Below, one piece after another: positions 8,356 through 17,368 of a stretch of DNA of 64,000 nucleotides. This DNA is from Achromobacter denitrificans NBRC 15125. Its GTDB lineage: Bacteria; Pseudomonadota; Gammaproteobacteria; Burkholderiales; Burkholderiaceae_B. The stretch lies in assembly GCF_001571365.1 (NCBI RefSeq), contig NZ_BCTQ01000017.1, positions 1 through 64,000 of the forward strand. Direction: 5' to 3'. Each line of letters opens with the position of its first letter. The stretch's first letter is position 1. The notes under the pieces are model-generated. The model was not told the origin of the DNA and did no database searches. It worked only from the letters and a program-made list of their open reading frames with translations. A program made the translations under genes and the position numbers.

Positions 8356-8973
8356 GTGTCCGCCCTTGCCCGTCCCCATGCCCTGTCCTTCCTCCTGGCA
8401 GCCCTGTGCGCCGCCATGGCGAACGCGCAAGCCTCGCCCGCCTATGGCGTCGAGGTCTGCACGGTGACGGGCACATCGGGGGAATACAGCGTGCGGGTGC
8501 GCAACGCGGGGTCCGCGCCGCTGGCCCGCGCGGAGATCGCCGGCGTCCGCCTGGATGCCGCCGGCCAGGCGGGCGAGCCGCTCGCCGCGACGCTGCGCGA
8601 CATCCCTCCCGGCAAGTACAAGACCGCCGTGCTGGGGCGCCACGGGGATTCCGTCGCCCTGGTCAGCATCGCGACCTACGTGTCCGTCCAGGGCGCCGAA
8701 ACCCGGCAGGAAGACCTGTATGCGGGCAAGGTGGCGCACGTCTCGCCCGGCTCGGCCCTGCCCTACACGCTGGCGCCGCTGGCCACGCGCGGCTGGACGG
8801 TCGCCTACGGCTCGAAGACCGGCCCGAAGCTGGAGGCCGGCAGCGCGGTGCTGCTGAGCTACCCGGCGCGCCCGGGCAAGAAACCGGACGCCACCCGGCC
8901 CGAGGCCGGCCGCGCGCCGGCCGATGTCGTGCCGCTCGCGCCCTGCCGCGGAACGGCGGGCAAGCGGTCCTGA
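8356..8973 (+). CDS. Hypothetical exported protein, GTG start
   Basis: The 205-residue protein has a signal peptide (about residues 1-26, ending ANA-QAS) and a beta-rich mature part. The GTG start is supported by an AGGAG site 8 bases upstream. Two Cys residues (VCTVTG near the N-terminus of the mature part and PCRGTAG near the C-terminus) could form a disulfide. I do not recognise a family; a periplasmic or surface location is inferred from the signal peptide. Confidence 0.65.
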   Translation: MSALARPHALSFLLAALCAAMANAQASPAYGVEVCTVTGTSGEYSVRVRNAGSAPLARAEIAGVRLDAAGQAGEPLAATLRDIPPGKYKTAVLGRHGDSVALVSIATYVSVQGAETRQEDLYAGKVAHVSPGSALPYTLAPLATRGWTVAYGSKTGPKLEAGSAVLLSYPARPGKKPDATRPEAGRAPADVVPLAPCRGTAGKRS

Positions 8974-8980
8974 AACGCGT

Positions 8981-9382
8981 TCAGGCGCCGTGCAGCAGAT
9001 CGCGTTCGTTCAGCAGCGCATAGACGATTTCGGGACGGCTGTCGAAACTGCGGCGAATGGCCGCGGGGATGGCGGCGCGCGTCTTGCGGCACAGCCCGGG
9101 CTGCTCGTCGAGCTGGATGGAAATGCCGCGCGAGGTGCGCACCTCGTTGTCGCTGGGCGTGATCGTGATCACGATGCCCAACTGCACCTGGATGCGGCCC
9201 TGCATGGCCCTCAGATCGTCCAGGCTGGCAAGGTTCTCCAGCCTGGCGACCAGGCGCCGCTCCTCTTCCCGGGTCAGCCGCAGGACGCGCAGGTCCGCGA
9301 CCGGATCGGCCAGCAGCCGCTCGCGGTCGCACACACAGGCGCCCGGCGGGCATTCTTGGCGTATGGGAAACGGAAGGTTCAT
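8981..9382 (-). CDS. Conserved-looking hypothetical protein with N-terminal Cys cluster
   Basis: The 133-residue cytoplasmic protein begins MNLPFPIRQECPPGACVCDRE, with three Cys residues in a C-x4-C-x-C spacing that could bind a metal or a cluster. The rest is predicted helical with a strand-rich centre (VQLGIVITITPSDNEVRTSRG). I do not recognise a family. The convergent neighbour ends 7 bases away. The Cys-rich opening before a DRERL segment is the only clear feature. Confidence 0.6.
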   Translation of the reverse strand: MNLPFPIRQECPPGACVCDRERLLADPVADLRVLRLTREEERRLVARLENLASLDDLRAMQGRIQVQLGIVITITPSDNEVRTSRGISIQLDEQPGLCRKTRAAIPAAIRRSFDSRPEIVYALLNERDLLHGA

Positions 9383-9525
9383 GGCGCGGGCGCGCTCCGA
9401 TCAGTCTGGCTTCTCCTGGAATTCTACCCATGAACGTCCGCGCGCCCTGCCGCGCGCGCCCCTCGTAAACCCGCAAGCCGCTGCGGCATAATGCCCGGCA
9501 TGCCCCCTCCCGCGAAGGACGCGCC

Positions 9526-10095
9526 GTGAAAGGACTACTGCTTGGAGCCGCGCTGGCCGCGCTCGGCCTGAACGCCCAGGCGCGCGACTACGCCTACGCC
9601 ATCGCCCCCGGCCTGCCCGCGGTCGTGACCGTGGCCGAGCCGCCGGAATCTCGCCTGAGCGCGCGCGTGGGCGGCGGCGCGGAACAATCGCTCGGGCAGC
9701 TCGGCGACGAGGAAGTCGACCAGTTCCAGGCGGTGGATGTCGACCGCGACGGCTACCAGGACTTCGTCGTCGGCCAGAGCGGCAGCGGCGCCCAGCTCAT
9801 CGCCCGCATTTTCCTGTACCGCCCCCAGGACGGCAGCTTCCGCGAACTGGCGCACCCGGGCGGCGCGGCCAGCCCCTGCCGGGGCTTCGTCAACCCGGTG
9901 TTTCACGATGCCCGGCCCGCCTTCTCGGTCGCCTGCCGCTATAGCGCGACCGACTACGGTTTCGAGGACTACACCGTATGCGCGGACGGCACCTTGCGGG
10001 CGACCGCCTGGTCCCGGCGCAGCGGAGACTCGCAGACTCGCCTGCGCCTGCCGGCCCAGCAGAGCGGCCGCTGTTCTCCCGCGCCGAAGCGGTAG
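9526..10095 (+). CDS. Exported XAC2610-like / FG-GAP-like protein
   Basis: The 189-residue protein has a signal peptide (about residues 1-19, ending AQA-RDY) and a segment VDVDRDGYQDFVVGQSG with the calcium-loop look of FG-GAP/VCBS repeats (Asp-x-Asp-x-Asp-Gly). Similar single-repeat exported proteins are grouped as XAC2610-related. Role unknown; the location is likely periplasmic. A GTG start is used, with a GAAGGA ribosome site about 7 bases upstream. Two Cys residues in the mature part may pair. Confidence 0.65.
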   Translation: MKGLLLGAALAALGLNAQARDYAYAIAPGLPAVVTVAEPPESRLSARVGGGAEQSLGQLGDEEVDQFQAVDVDRDGYQDFVVGQSGSGAQLIARIFLYRPQDGSFRELAHPGGAASPCRGFVNPVFHDARPAFSVACRYSATDYGFEDYTVCADGTLRATAWSRRSGDSQTRLRLPAQQSGRCSPAPKR

Positions 10096-10180
10096 CGACG
10101 CCACGGCGTGGCTGAAGCCTGCGGCGGCCGCTATAGTGATGCTCTCGCCTCCAACCGCCGTCTCCAAGGATTCTTCCGCC

Positions 10181-11224
10181 GTGCTGATTTTCCACAACCC
10201 CGTCCACCAGAAACATGCCGGCCGGCAGGAGATGTTCCGCGGCAAGCTGGTGCCCTGCCACGAAACGCCGGCGCGCCTGGAATACGTGCTGGACGCCCTT
10301 CGCGAGCGCGGCATCGGCGCGCTGCGCGTCCCGGCGGCGGCCGACCTGGACCTGATCAAGCGCGTGCATGCGCCGCGCTACGTGGACTTCCTGGCCGGCG
10401 CCTGGCAGGAATGGGTGGCGCTGGATCCGGCCAACGCCGAACTCGACGTGCTGCCGTCGATCTGGCCGGTGCGCGGCTTCCGCCACGATATCGAGCCCAC
10501 CAATTTCGCCGCGCGCGTCGGCCTGTTCTCGTTCGATAGCGGCTGTCCGTTGACGGCCGGCACCTGGGAAGCCGCGCTGGCCGGCGCCGCCTGCGCCGTC
10601 GACGCGGCGCGCGCGGTCTCGGCCGCGGGCGGCCGCCAGGCCGCCATGGCGCTGACGCGCCCGCCGGGCCATCATGCCGGGCCCGATTTCTTCGGCGGCT
10701 ACTGCTTCCTGAACAACGCCGCGCTGGCCGCCCAGGCGCTGCGCGAGGCCGGCGCCGCGCGCGTCGCCATCCTGGACGTCGACTACCACCACGGCAACGG
10801 CACGCAGAGCATCTTCTACGAGCGCGGCGACGTGCTGACGGTGTCCGTGCACGGCGACCCGACCACCGAGTATCCCTTCTACCTGGGCTACGCCGACGAG
10901 CGCGGCCAGGGCGAGGGAGCAGGATTCAACCTGAACCTGCCCCTGCCCGTCGGCACCGGCTTCGCCGACTGGACCCGCGCCCTGGAACAGGGCCTGGCCG
11001 CCGTCCGCGCCTTCAAGGCGGACGCGGTCGTGGTGGCCCTGGGCGTGGACACCTACGAGGGCGACCCGATCTCCCGCTTCAAGCTCAAGAGCGCCGACTA
11101 CCTCCAGGTGGGCCGCCTGCTGGCGGGCCTGGGCCTGCCGGCCGTCTTCACCATGGAAGGCGGCTACGCGGTGGCCGACGTGGGCATCAACGTAGCGAAC
11201 GTGCTGGACGGCTACGCCGGCTGA
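10181..11224 (+). CDS. Acetylpolyamine amidohydrolase (class II histone deacetylase family)
   Basis: The 347-residue zinc hydrolase closely resembles Mycoplana ramosa acetylpolyamine aminohydrolase in length (341) and motif order. Visible active-site elements are RPPGHHAG (tandem His), DVDYHHGNGTQ (zinc Asp and His), GVDTYEGDP (zinc Asp) and EGGY (catalytic Tyr). It should remove acetyl groups from acetylputrescine, acetylspermidine or similar amines in the cytoplasm. The GTG at 10181 is chosen from an AAGGA site upstream and from alignment to family N-termini; a longer frame upstream is a shadow of the previous gene. Its 3' end overlaps the convergent LysR gene by 13 bases. Confidence 0.9.
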   Translation: MLIFHNPVHQKHAGRQEMFRGKLVPCHETPARLEYVLDALRERGIGALRVPAAADLDLIKRVHAPRYVDFLAGAWQEWVALDPANAELDVLPSIWPVRGFRHDIEPTNFAARVGLFSFDSGCPLTAGTWEAALAGAACAVDAARAVSAAGGRQAAMALTRPPGHHAGPDFFGGYCFLNNAALAAQALREAGAARVAILDVDYHHGNGTQSIFYERGDVLTVSVHGDPTTEYPFYLGYADERGQGEGAGFNLNLPLPVGTGFADWTRALEQGLAAVRAFKADAVVVALGVDTYEGDPISRFKLKSADYLQVGRLLAGLGLPAVFTMEGGYAVADVGINVANVLDGYAG

Positions 11225-12111
11225 GCCGACGCCCGCATCCGCTCCCACAGCGCCTCCACGGAGGCGCGCGTATCGGCCCGGTCCTTGAACGCCAGGATGG
11301 ACACCTCGATGTCCCAGCCCCGGTTGGGCAGGGGCGCGAGGTCCGCCTGCGCCAGGCGCTGCAGCGCGCTGTCGGCGAGCCAGGCAACGCCCAGTTCCTG
11401 CGCCGCCATGTCGCCCAGCACGTCCGACATCTCCGCCTCGAACACGCGCACGCCGTGCAGCGGCTCGGCCGCCGCTTCGATCGCGGCATCGATCAGCCGG
11501 GCGAAATACACATTGGCCGAATACATCAGCAACGGCACGGGCCTGGCCGCGGTGCCGGGCAGGTCCAGCCCGGCGCGCTCGATCAGGGCGCGCGCGGCAT
11601 ACGGCCGTATCAGCTCGCGGCCCAGCGTCAGGCAGTCGTAGCGGGCGGGGTCCAGCGGCAGCGGCTGCGCGACCTGATGGAAGCAGATGAGGAAATCCGC
11701 CGTGCCCGAAGTGAACGCCGAGACCGTGTCGTGCACGTTGCCGGTCTGCAGGCTGCAGCTCAGCACCCGGCCCTCGCTCCAGGCGCGCCACCATTTCGGC
11801 AGATGCGTGGTGGCCAGCGCGTAGGACGTCGCCAGCCGCAGCTGGTTCTGCGCCGGCACGCCCGCGATGCCGGCGCGCGCCTCGGCCAGCTGGTTGACCA
11901 GCTCGATGGCGGCATCGCGAAAGCGTTCGCCGGCCTCGGTGAGCTGGGTGGGAAAGGCCGAGCGGTCGATCAGGCGCGCCCCGACCCAGTTCTCCAGGCT
12001 CTGGATGCGGCGGCTGAACGCGGCCTGCGACAGATTGCGCGCCTCCGCGGCGCGCGTGAAATTCCGCACTTCCGAAAGCGTGATGAAGTCCTGCAGCCAC
12101 CGGGTATCCAT
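11212..12111 (-). CDS. LysR-type regulator, divergent from the dialkylglycine decarboxylase-like gene
   Basis: The 299-residue protein has a LysR helix-turn-helix (MDTRWLQDFITLSEVRNFTR, then SQAAFSRRIQSLENWVG) and an effector domain from about residue 92. It is divergent from the class III PLP enzyme gene with a 142-base intergenic region, the same layout as dgdR/dgdA in Burkholderia cepacia, so it probably controls that gene. I chose the ATG at 12111; a longer frame to 12255 would run through the promoter. The stop codon lies inside the end of the convergent amidohydrolase gene. Confidence 0.88.
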   Translation of the reverse strand: MDTRWLQDFITLSEVRNFTRAAEARNLSQAAFSRRIQSLENWVGARLIDRSAFPTQLTEAGERFRDAAIELVNQLAEARAGIAGVPAQNQLRLATSYALATTHLPKWWRAWSEGRVLSCSLQTGNVHDTVSAFTSGTADFLICFHQVAQPLPLDPARYDCLTLGRELIRPYAARALIERAGLDLPGTAARPVPLLMYSANVYFARLIDAAIEAAAEPLHGVRVFEAEMSDVLGDMAAQELGVAWLADSALQRLAQADLAPLPNRGWDIEVSILAFKDRADTRASVEALWERMRASAQPA

Positions 12112-12253
12112 GGGGTTCCTTGCGCGTTGCGCATCGGCCATGCGCGCGACGCATCGCCATGCATGTTTACTTCGCATTGGACGGTCGGCGCGCCCTGCCG
12201 GACACTGCCTCCGTCGGTTCCGCATTGGAGCCCACACGCCACGGAGTGTAAAC

Positions 12254-13582
12254 ATGGAAAAAACCCTGCGCGACGCCGCCCGCGAGTATCTCGTCCGCTA
12301 CGGCGGCGACACCTTCCCGAACCTGTTCACCTCGGCCAAGGGCACCATCGTGCGCGACGATACGGGGCGCGAGATCCTGGACTTCACCTCCGGCCAGATG
12401 TGCGCCACCGTCGGCCACAACCACCCCGCCATCGTCGCCGCCGTGCACCGCGCCGGCGAAACCGCCTTCCATTTCTTCAGCGGGATGATCCCCGAAACCG
12501 TGGCCCAGCTGGCCGCCACGATGGCGCGCGACTGGATGCCCGCCGGCCTGGCCAAGTCCATCTTCGTCAACACGGGCTCGGAGAGCAACGAAATCGCCTT
12601 GCGCATGGCGAAGATGCACAAAAGCGGCTTCGAGATCCTGGCCATCGGCGGATCCTGGCACGGCGTGACCAGCGGCGCCGGCTCGGTGTCGTACGCCAGC
12701 GACCGCAAGGGCTACGGCGTGCCGCCCGCCGGCGTATTCGTCATGCCGGAGCCGAACGCCTACCGCCCCTACATCGCGGGCATGGACGCGGAGCAGTCAG
12801 CGCTGGCCTGCCTGGAGATCGGCCTGAAGATGTTCGACATGGCCTCCGCGGGCCGCCCCGCCGCCATCATCGTCGAACCCGTCATCAGCGCCGGCGGAGT
12901 GCTGGTTCCGCCCAAGTCGTATATGCAGGCGCTGCGCCAGGCCGCCGACGCGCGCGGCATGCTGTTGATCTTCGACGAAGCGCAGACCGCGTTCGGGCGC
13001 ATCGGCTACCGCAGCGGATCGGAGTATTTCGGCATCACGCCGGACATCATGAGCGTGTCCAAGACGCTGGGCGGCGGCCTGCCGCTGGCCGCCACCATCA
13101 CCACCCCCGCCATCGAGCAGGACGTGCACGAGAAGGGCTTCACGTTCTACACCAGCCACGTGTCGGACCCCCTGCCCGCCACCGTGGGCCTGGCCGTGCT
13201 CGAAACCATCGAGCGCGAGCGCCTGATCGAACGCGCCCGCACGCAGGGCGACTATCTGCGCCGCGGCCTGCTGGAATTGCAGCAGCGCCATGAAGCCATC
13301 GGCGACGTGCGCGGCCTGGGCCTGCTGCTGGGCGTGGAACTGGTGCGGGACCGCGACACGCGCCAGCCCTTCCACGAGCTGGGGGCCCTGACCACGCAAC
13401 GCTGCTTCGAGCTGGGCCTGTCGATGAACATCCGCCGCCGCCCGGAACGCGGCTCGGTCTGGCGGATCGCGCCGCCGCTGACCGTCAGCAACGCGGAGAT
13501 CGACCGCGCCATCTCGATCCTGGACCAGGCGCTGACCGAGAGCCTGGACAAAGTGTCGAAGCCGGCGGCCCGCGCCGCCTGA
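12254..13582 (+). CDS. 2,2-dialkylglycine decarboxylase-like class III PLP enzyme
   Basis: The 442-residue PLP enzyme aligns by eye along its length with Burkholderia cepacia 2,2-dialkylglycine decarboxylase (DgdA). Shared features are DFTSGQM (Gln48), NTGSESNE, SWHG, IFDEAQTAFGR, the PLP lysine in SVSKTLGGGLPLA (Lys270), FYTSHVSDPLPA, and the C-terminal RIAPPLTVS arginine. DgdA both decarboxylates dialkylglycines and transaminates alanine. One active-site serine that I recall in the SSGG segment appears as SAGG here, so substrate preference may differ. A GGAG ribosome site precedes the ATG. An orphan binding-protein gene follows 55 bases downstream. Confidence 0.8.
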   Translation: MEKTLRDAAREYLVRYGGDTFPNLFTSAKGTIVRDDTGREILDFTSGQMCATVGHNHPAIVAAVHRAGETAFHFFSGMIPETVAQLAATMARDWMPAGLAKSIFVNTGSESNEIALRMAKMHKSGFEILAIGGSWHGVTSGAGSVSYASDRKGYGVPPAGVFVMPEPNAYRPYIAGMDAEQSALACLEIGLKMFDMASAGRPAAIIVEPVISAGGVLVPPKSYMQALRQAADARGMLLIFDEAQTAFGRIGYRSGSEYFGITPDIMSVSKTLGGGLPLAATITTPAIEQDVHEKGFTFYTSHVSDPLPATVGLAVLETIERERLIERARTQGDYLRRGLLELQQRHEAIGDVRGLGLLLGVELVRDRDTRQPFHELGALTTQRCFELGLSMNIRRRPERGSVWRIAPPLTVSNAEIDRAISILDQALTESLDKVSKPAARAA

Positions 13583-13637
13583 CGCCCCACCCCGCCCACC
13601 CATCCGGCGCCGGGCCCGCTCCGGCAAGGAGAACGAC

Positions 13638-14654
13638 ATGCCGCTACGCAAACTTGCCGCCTGCGCCCTGGCGCTGGCGGCCGTGTCCAGCCAGGCCCAC
13701 GCCGGGCCCACGCTGGACACCGTCAAGAAACGGGGGTACGTGCAATGCGGCGTATCCACCGGCATCCAGGGCTTTTCCGCGCCCGACGGCAAGGGCGTCT
13801 GGCGCGGGCTGGACGTGGACATGTGCCGCGCCATCGCGGCCGCCGTGTTCAACGACGCGACCAGGTTCCGCCTGACGCCGCTCACGACCCAGGCGCGCTT
13901 CACCGCGCTGCAGTCCGGCGAGGTCGACGTGCTGACCCGCAACGTCACGCCCACGATGGCGCGCGACACCACGCTGGGCCTGCTGAGCGTGGCGGTCAAT
14001 TTCTACGACAGCCAGGGCGTGATGGTCTCGCGCAAGCTGGGAATCAAGGCGTTGAAGGAACTGGACGGCGCCACCATCTGCGTGCAGCCGGGCACCGTGA
14101 CCGAGCTGGACCTGGCCGACTGGTTCCGCTCGCGCTCGCTGCGCTTCAAGCCGGTGGTGATCGAGAAATTCGACGAGATCGTGCGGGCCTTCTCGGCCGG
14201 ACGCTGCGACGCCTTCACGTCCGACAAGTCGCAGCTGGCCGCCACGCGCATGACGCTGGAAGACCCCGACGGCTACGAGATCCTGCAAGAGAACATTTCC
14301 AAGAGCCCGCTGGGCCCCATGGTGCGCCAGGGCGACGACAACTGGATCAACGTCGTGCGCTGGTCGTTCTACGCCATGCTGGAGGCGGAAGAGTTCGGCA
14401 TCTCGTCGGCGAACGTGGACGCGCAGTTGCAGGCCAACAATCCCAACGTGCAGCGCATCCTGGGCGTCACGCCCGGCATGGGCCGCAACATGGGCGTGGA
14501 CGACAAGTGGGCGTACCACATCGTCAAACAGGTGGGAAACTACGGCGAGAGCTATGAGCGCAACCTCGGCATGTCCAGCCCGATGAAGCTGCCGCGCGCG
14601 CTCAACGCGCAGTGGCGCGACGGCGGACTGATGTACGGCTGGCCGGTACGCTAG
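13638..14654 (+). CDS. Amino-acid ABC transporter periplasmic binding protein (AapJ-like), orphan
   Basis: The 338-residue protein has a signal peptide (ending SQAHA-GPT) and a family 3 solute-binding fold: VKKRGYVQCGVSTGIQGFSAPD, GLDVDMCRAIAAAVF, GEVDVLTRNVTPT and CVQPGTVTELDL. This is the pattern of the general L-amino acid binding protein AapJ/BztA. No permease or ATPase genes accompany it, so it must share a transporter encoded elsewhere or act in sensing. It follows the PLP enzyme in the same direction with a ribosome site AAGGAG, and is likely co-transcribed. Ligand uncertain. Confidence 0.9.
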   Translation: MPLRKLAACALALAAVSSQAHAGPTLDTVKKRGYVQCGVSTGIQGFSAPDGKGVWRGLDVDMCRAIAAAVFNDATRFRLTPLTTQARFTALQSGEVDVLTRNVTPTMARDTTLGLLSVAVNFYDSQGVMVSRKLGIKALKELDGATICVQPGTVTELDLADWFRSRSLRFKPVVIEKFDEIVRAFSAGRCDAFTSDKSQLAATRMTLEDPDGYEILQENISKSPLGPMVRQGDDNWINVVRWSFYAMLEAEEFGISSANVDAQLQANNPNVQRILGVTPGMGRNMGVDDKWAYHIVKQVGNYGESYERNLGMSSPMKLPRALNAQWRDGGLMYGWPVR

Positions 14655-14669
14655 CCGGCCGCGATGCCC

Positions 14670-14704
14670 GGGCCGCGCCCGCGGAGATTCCGCCGGCGCG
14701 GCCC
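14670..14704. terminator. Long hairpin between convergent genes
   Basis: Outer 10-base arms (GGGCCGCGCC / GGCGCGGCCC) and inner 5-base arms (GCGGA / TCCGC) are separated by a single mismatch, with a GAT loop. It lies between the stop codons of the binding-protein gene and the convergent transporter gene. Only a short T-rich stretch follows on the forward strand. Confidence 0.45.
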
Positions 14705-14712
14705 GTTCCGTT

Positions 14713-16047
14713 TCAGTCGCGCGTTTCCAGCACCTTGTTGACCCGCAGGGCGATCAAGGTGCATGCCGCCCCGGACAGCAGATAGACGCTGACCGCGACG
14801 AGCCCGAATCGCGCCGACAGGCCCAGGGCCACCAGGGGCGCGAACGCCGCGCCGATCAGCCACGCCATGTCGGAAGTCAGCGCCGCGCCGGTGTAGCGGA
14901 AGCGCCGGGTGAAATTGGCGGTGACGGTGCCCGAGGCCTGGCCATAGGACAGGCCCAGCAGCACGAAGCCCACCAGGATGAACGCGTCCTGCGCCTTGGG
15001 CCCGCCGCCCAGCAGCCAGGGCGCGAACAGCGCGAACACCCCGATCATCGCCGCCAGCAGGCCCAGCGTGGTGCGCCGGCCGATGCGGTCGGCCAGCCAT
15101 CCCGAGGCGATGGTGCCCAGGATGCCGAGCACCGCGCCCACGATCTGCACGATCAGCACGTCCGGGATCTGCTGCGTGCCGCTGACCGCGATCCACGACA
15201 GCGGAAACACGGTGACCAGGTGGAACAAGGCATAGCTGGCCAGCGCCGCGAACGCCCCGATGAACAGGTTGTAGCCTTGCTCGCGCACCATCTGGCCGGT
15301 GCTGATGGGTTCGAGTTCGCCTTCTTCCAGCAGCTGCGTGTATTCCTCGGTGACGACGAGGCGCAGCCGCGCGAAGAGCGCCACCACGTTGATGGCGAAA
15401 GCCACGAAGAAAGGATAGCGCCAGCCCCACTCCAGGAAATCGGCCTGGGTCAGCGTCACGTGCAGGAACAGGAACAGCGCGCTGGCCACCATGAAGCCCA
15501 CGGGCGCGCCCAGCTGGCCCAGCATCGCGTACCAGCCGCGGCGATTGGGCGGCGCGTTCAGCGCCAGCAGCGAGGGCAGGCCGTCCCAGGATCCGCCCAG
15601 CGCCAGCCCCTGCAGGCAGCGGAACGCCGCGAGCAGGAAGATCGCATGCCCGCCGATGGCGCTGTAGCCGGGCAGGAACGCCATGCCCACCGTGGCCGTG
15701 CCGAGCAGGAACAAGGCGATGGTCAGCTTCGTTGCGCGCCCCCAACGCCGTTGCACGGCCATCGACAGCGCCGTGCCGACGGGCCGCATGATGAACGCGA
15801 AAGAGAAGATGACGAAGGACCAGAGCGTGCCTTCGAGGGGCGCTTCGAAAGGAAAGAAGACCTGCGGGAACACCAGCACGCAGGCGATGCCGAAGACGAA
15901 GAAATCGAAGTATTCGGAGGCTCGTCCCACCACCACGCCCACGGCGATTTCGCCTGGCGCCACCTTGGCGTGGCTGCCTCCGCCGCCCGTCGCGCCCGGC
16001 TGCGGAAAAGAAGGAGCGTGGCCCGGATATTGCGTGGTGGTCGCCAT
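14713..16047 (-). CDS. MHS-type MFS transporter (metabolite:proton symporter)
   Basis: The 444-residue protein has about 12 membrane segments. The opening (GVVVGRASEYFDFFVFGIACVLVFP), SFAFIMRPVGTALSM and FRCLQGLALGGSWDG match the metabolite:H+ symporter branch (MhpT/ShiA/KgtP-like). The usual RRxGR loop appears as RRWGRATK in loop 2-3 and DRIGRR in loop 8-9. The substrate is probably an organic acid or an amino-acid-derived compound. The ATG at 16047 is chosen, with 96 further in-frame bases upstream rejected. It converges on the binding-protein gene; the link to the amine cluster is by position only. Confidence 0.85.
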   Translation of the reverse strand: MATTTQYPGHAPSFPQPGATGGGGSHAKVAPGEIAVGVVVGRASEYFDFFVFGIACVLVFPQVFFPFEAPLEGTLWSFVIFSFAFIMRPVGTALSMAVQRRWGRATKLTIALFLLGTATVGMAFLPGYSAIGGHAIFLLAAFRCLQGLALGGSWDGLPSLLALNAPPNRRGWYAMLGQLGAPVGFMVASALFLFLHVTLTQADFLEWGWRYPFFVAFAINVVALFARLRLVVTEEYTQLLEEGELEPISTGQMVREQGYNLFIGAFAALASYALFHLVTVFPLSWIAVSGTQQIPDVLIVQIVGAVLGILGTIASGWLADRIGRRTTLGLLAAMIGVFALFAPWLLGGGPKAQDAFILVGFVLLGLSYGQASGTVTANFTRRFRYTGAALTSDMAWLIGAAFAPLVALGLSARFGLVAVSVYLLSGAACTLIALRVNKVLETRD

Positions 16048-16263
16048 GTGATTGCTCGCTGAAGGAAGTTCGAAAAACGCCTTGCCTACGATCCTGCAAC
16101 ACAGCTGCCTGCGGAGCGCCCGCTGCGCGCAGACCCGCCCCATTCCTGGGATGCAGCCCTGGCCCGCATGCCTTGCCCCGCATACTTTTGTTCTTTTTAC
16201 CCTAGATTTTTCGCGGCTTCCAGCGTAGTGTTGCGTTTACTTCCCACGGTTACGTTTCGGGGT

Positions 16264-17313
16264 ATGGCCATGCCGTCCTTCCCAAGGCTCCGCGGATTGA
16301 TCCTGTTTCCCGCCCTGCCATTGCTCGCCGGATGCAATGCGGTGCTGCTCTCGCCCTCGGGCGACGTGGCCGTGCAGCAGCGGAACCTGATCCTCATCTC
16401 CACCGGCTTGATGCTGCTCATCATCGTGCCGGTCATCATCCTCACCCTGCTGTTCGCCTGGCGCTACCGCGCCAGCAACCAGGGCGCGCGCTACGACCCC
16501 GAATGGAACCATTCCACCGTGCTGGAGCTGCTGATCTGGGCGGCGCCGCTGCTCATCATCATCGCGCTCGGCGCGCTCACCTGGGTCAGCACGCATCAGC
16601 TCGATCCCTATCGTCCGCTGGCGCGCCTGTCCGAAGGCCGTGAAGTACCGCCCGACACCAAGCCGCTGGTGGTCGAGGTCGTGGCGCTGGACTGGAAGTG
16701 GCTGTTCGTCTATCCGGAACAGGGTGTGGCGGCGGTCAATGAAATGGCGGCGCCGGTGGACCGCCCCATCCAGTTCAGGATCACCTCGTCGAGCGTGATG
16801 AACTCCTTCTTCATCCCCGCGCTGGCAGGCCAGATCTACGCCATGCCCGGCATGCAGACGACGCTGAACGCGGTCATCAATCATCCCGGCGAATACGAAG
16901 GCCTGTCGGCCAACTACAGCGGCTCGGGCTTCTCCGGCATGCGCTTCAAGTTCCATGGCGTGGATCACCAGGGCTTCGAAAAATGGGTGGCCGACGCGCG
17001 CGCGTCGGGCGCCTCGCTCAGCCGCGACGCCTATCTCAAGCTGGAGCAGCCCAGCGAGCGCAATCCCGTGCAGCGTTATGCCTCCGTGGCGCCCGGCCTG
17101 TTCGAGGCGATCGTGAACCGTTGCGTGGAACCCAACCGCATGTGCATGCGCGACGCGATGGCCATCGACGCGCAGGGCGGCATGGGCATCCCCGGCGCGC
17201 TCAACGTCACGACCCTGGATCCGGAAACGCGGCAGCGCCTCGGCCTCACCGGCACGCCGCCTCGCAAGTACGTGGGCGCGATGTGCACGGCCACGCAGGG
17301 GCTGGTGCTGTAG
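16264..17313 (+). CDS. cyoA: Cytochrome bo3 ubiquinol oxidase subunit II
   Basis: The 349-residue lipoprotein has a lipobox at LLAGC (about residues 17-21), two membrane helices and a periplasmic cupredoxin-fold domain. It has VVALDWKWLFVYPEQGVAAVNE and SSVMNSFFIPALAGQIYAMPGMQT, as in quinol oxidases that lack the CuA copper ligands. It heads cyoABCD. The protein helps dock the oxidase that passes electrons from ubiquinol to oxygen and pumps protons. The start could be 16264 or 16270 (both ATG). The C-terminal COX-aromatic-rich domain is longer than in some homologues. A promoter should lie in the 216-base gap upstream. Confidence 0.95.
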   Translation: MAMPSFPRLRGLILFPALPLLAGCNAVLLSPSGDVAVQQRNLILISTGLMLLIIVPVIILTLLFAWRYRASNQGARYDPEWNHSTVLELLIWAAPLLIIIALGALTWVSTHQLDPYRPLARLSEGREVPPDTKPLVVEVVALDWKWLFVYPEQGVAAVNEMAAPVDRPIQFRITSSSVMNSFFIPALAGQIYAMPGMQTTLNAVINHPGEYEGLSANYSGSGFSGMRFKFHGVDHQGFEKWVADARASGASLSRDAYLKLEQPSERNPVQRYASVAPGLFEAIVNRCVEPNRMCMRDAMAIDAQGGMGIPGALNVTTLDPETRQRLGLTGTPPRKYVGAMCTATQGLVL

Positions 17314-17368
17314 CGGGCCGCGGACGGCGCGGGCTTCATGAAATCCTGGTCTTTATGGTGGAATCGAG

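Noticed and set aside
9890..12160. A 756-codon antisense frame across the amidohydrolase and LysR region
   Set aside because: It overlaps two complete genes with clear motifs and has no recognisable domain.
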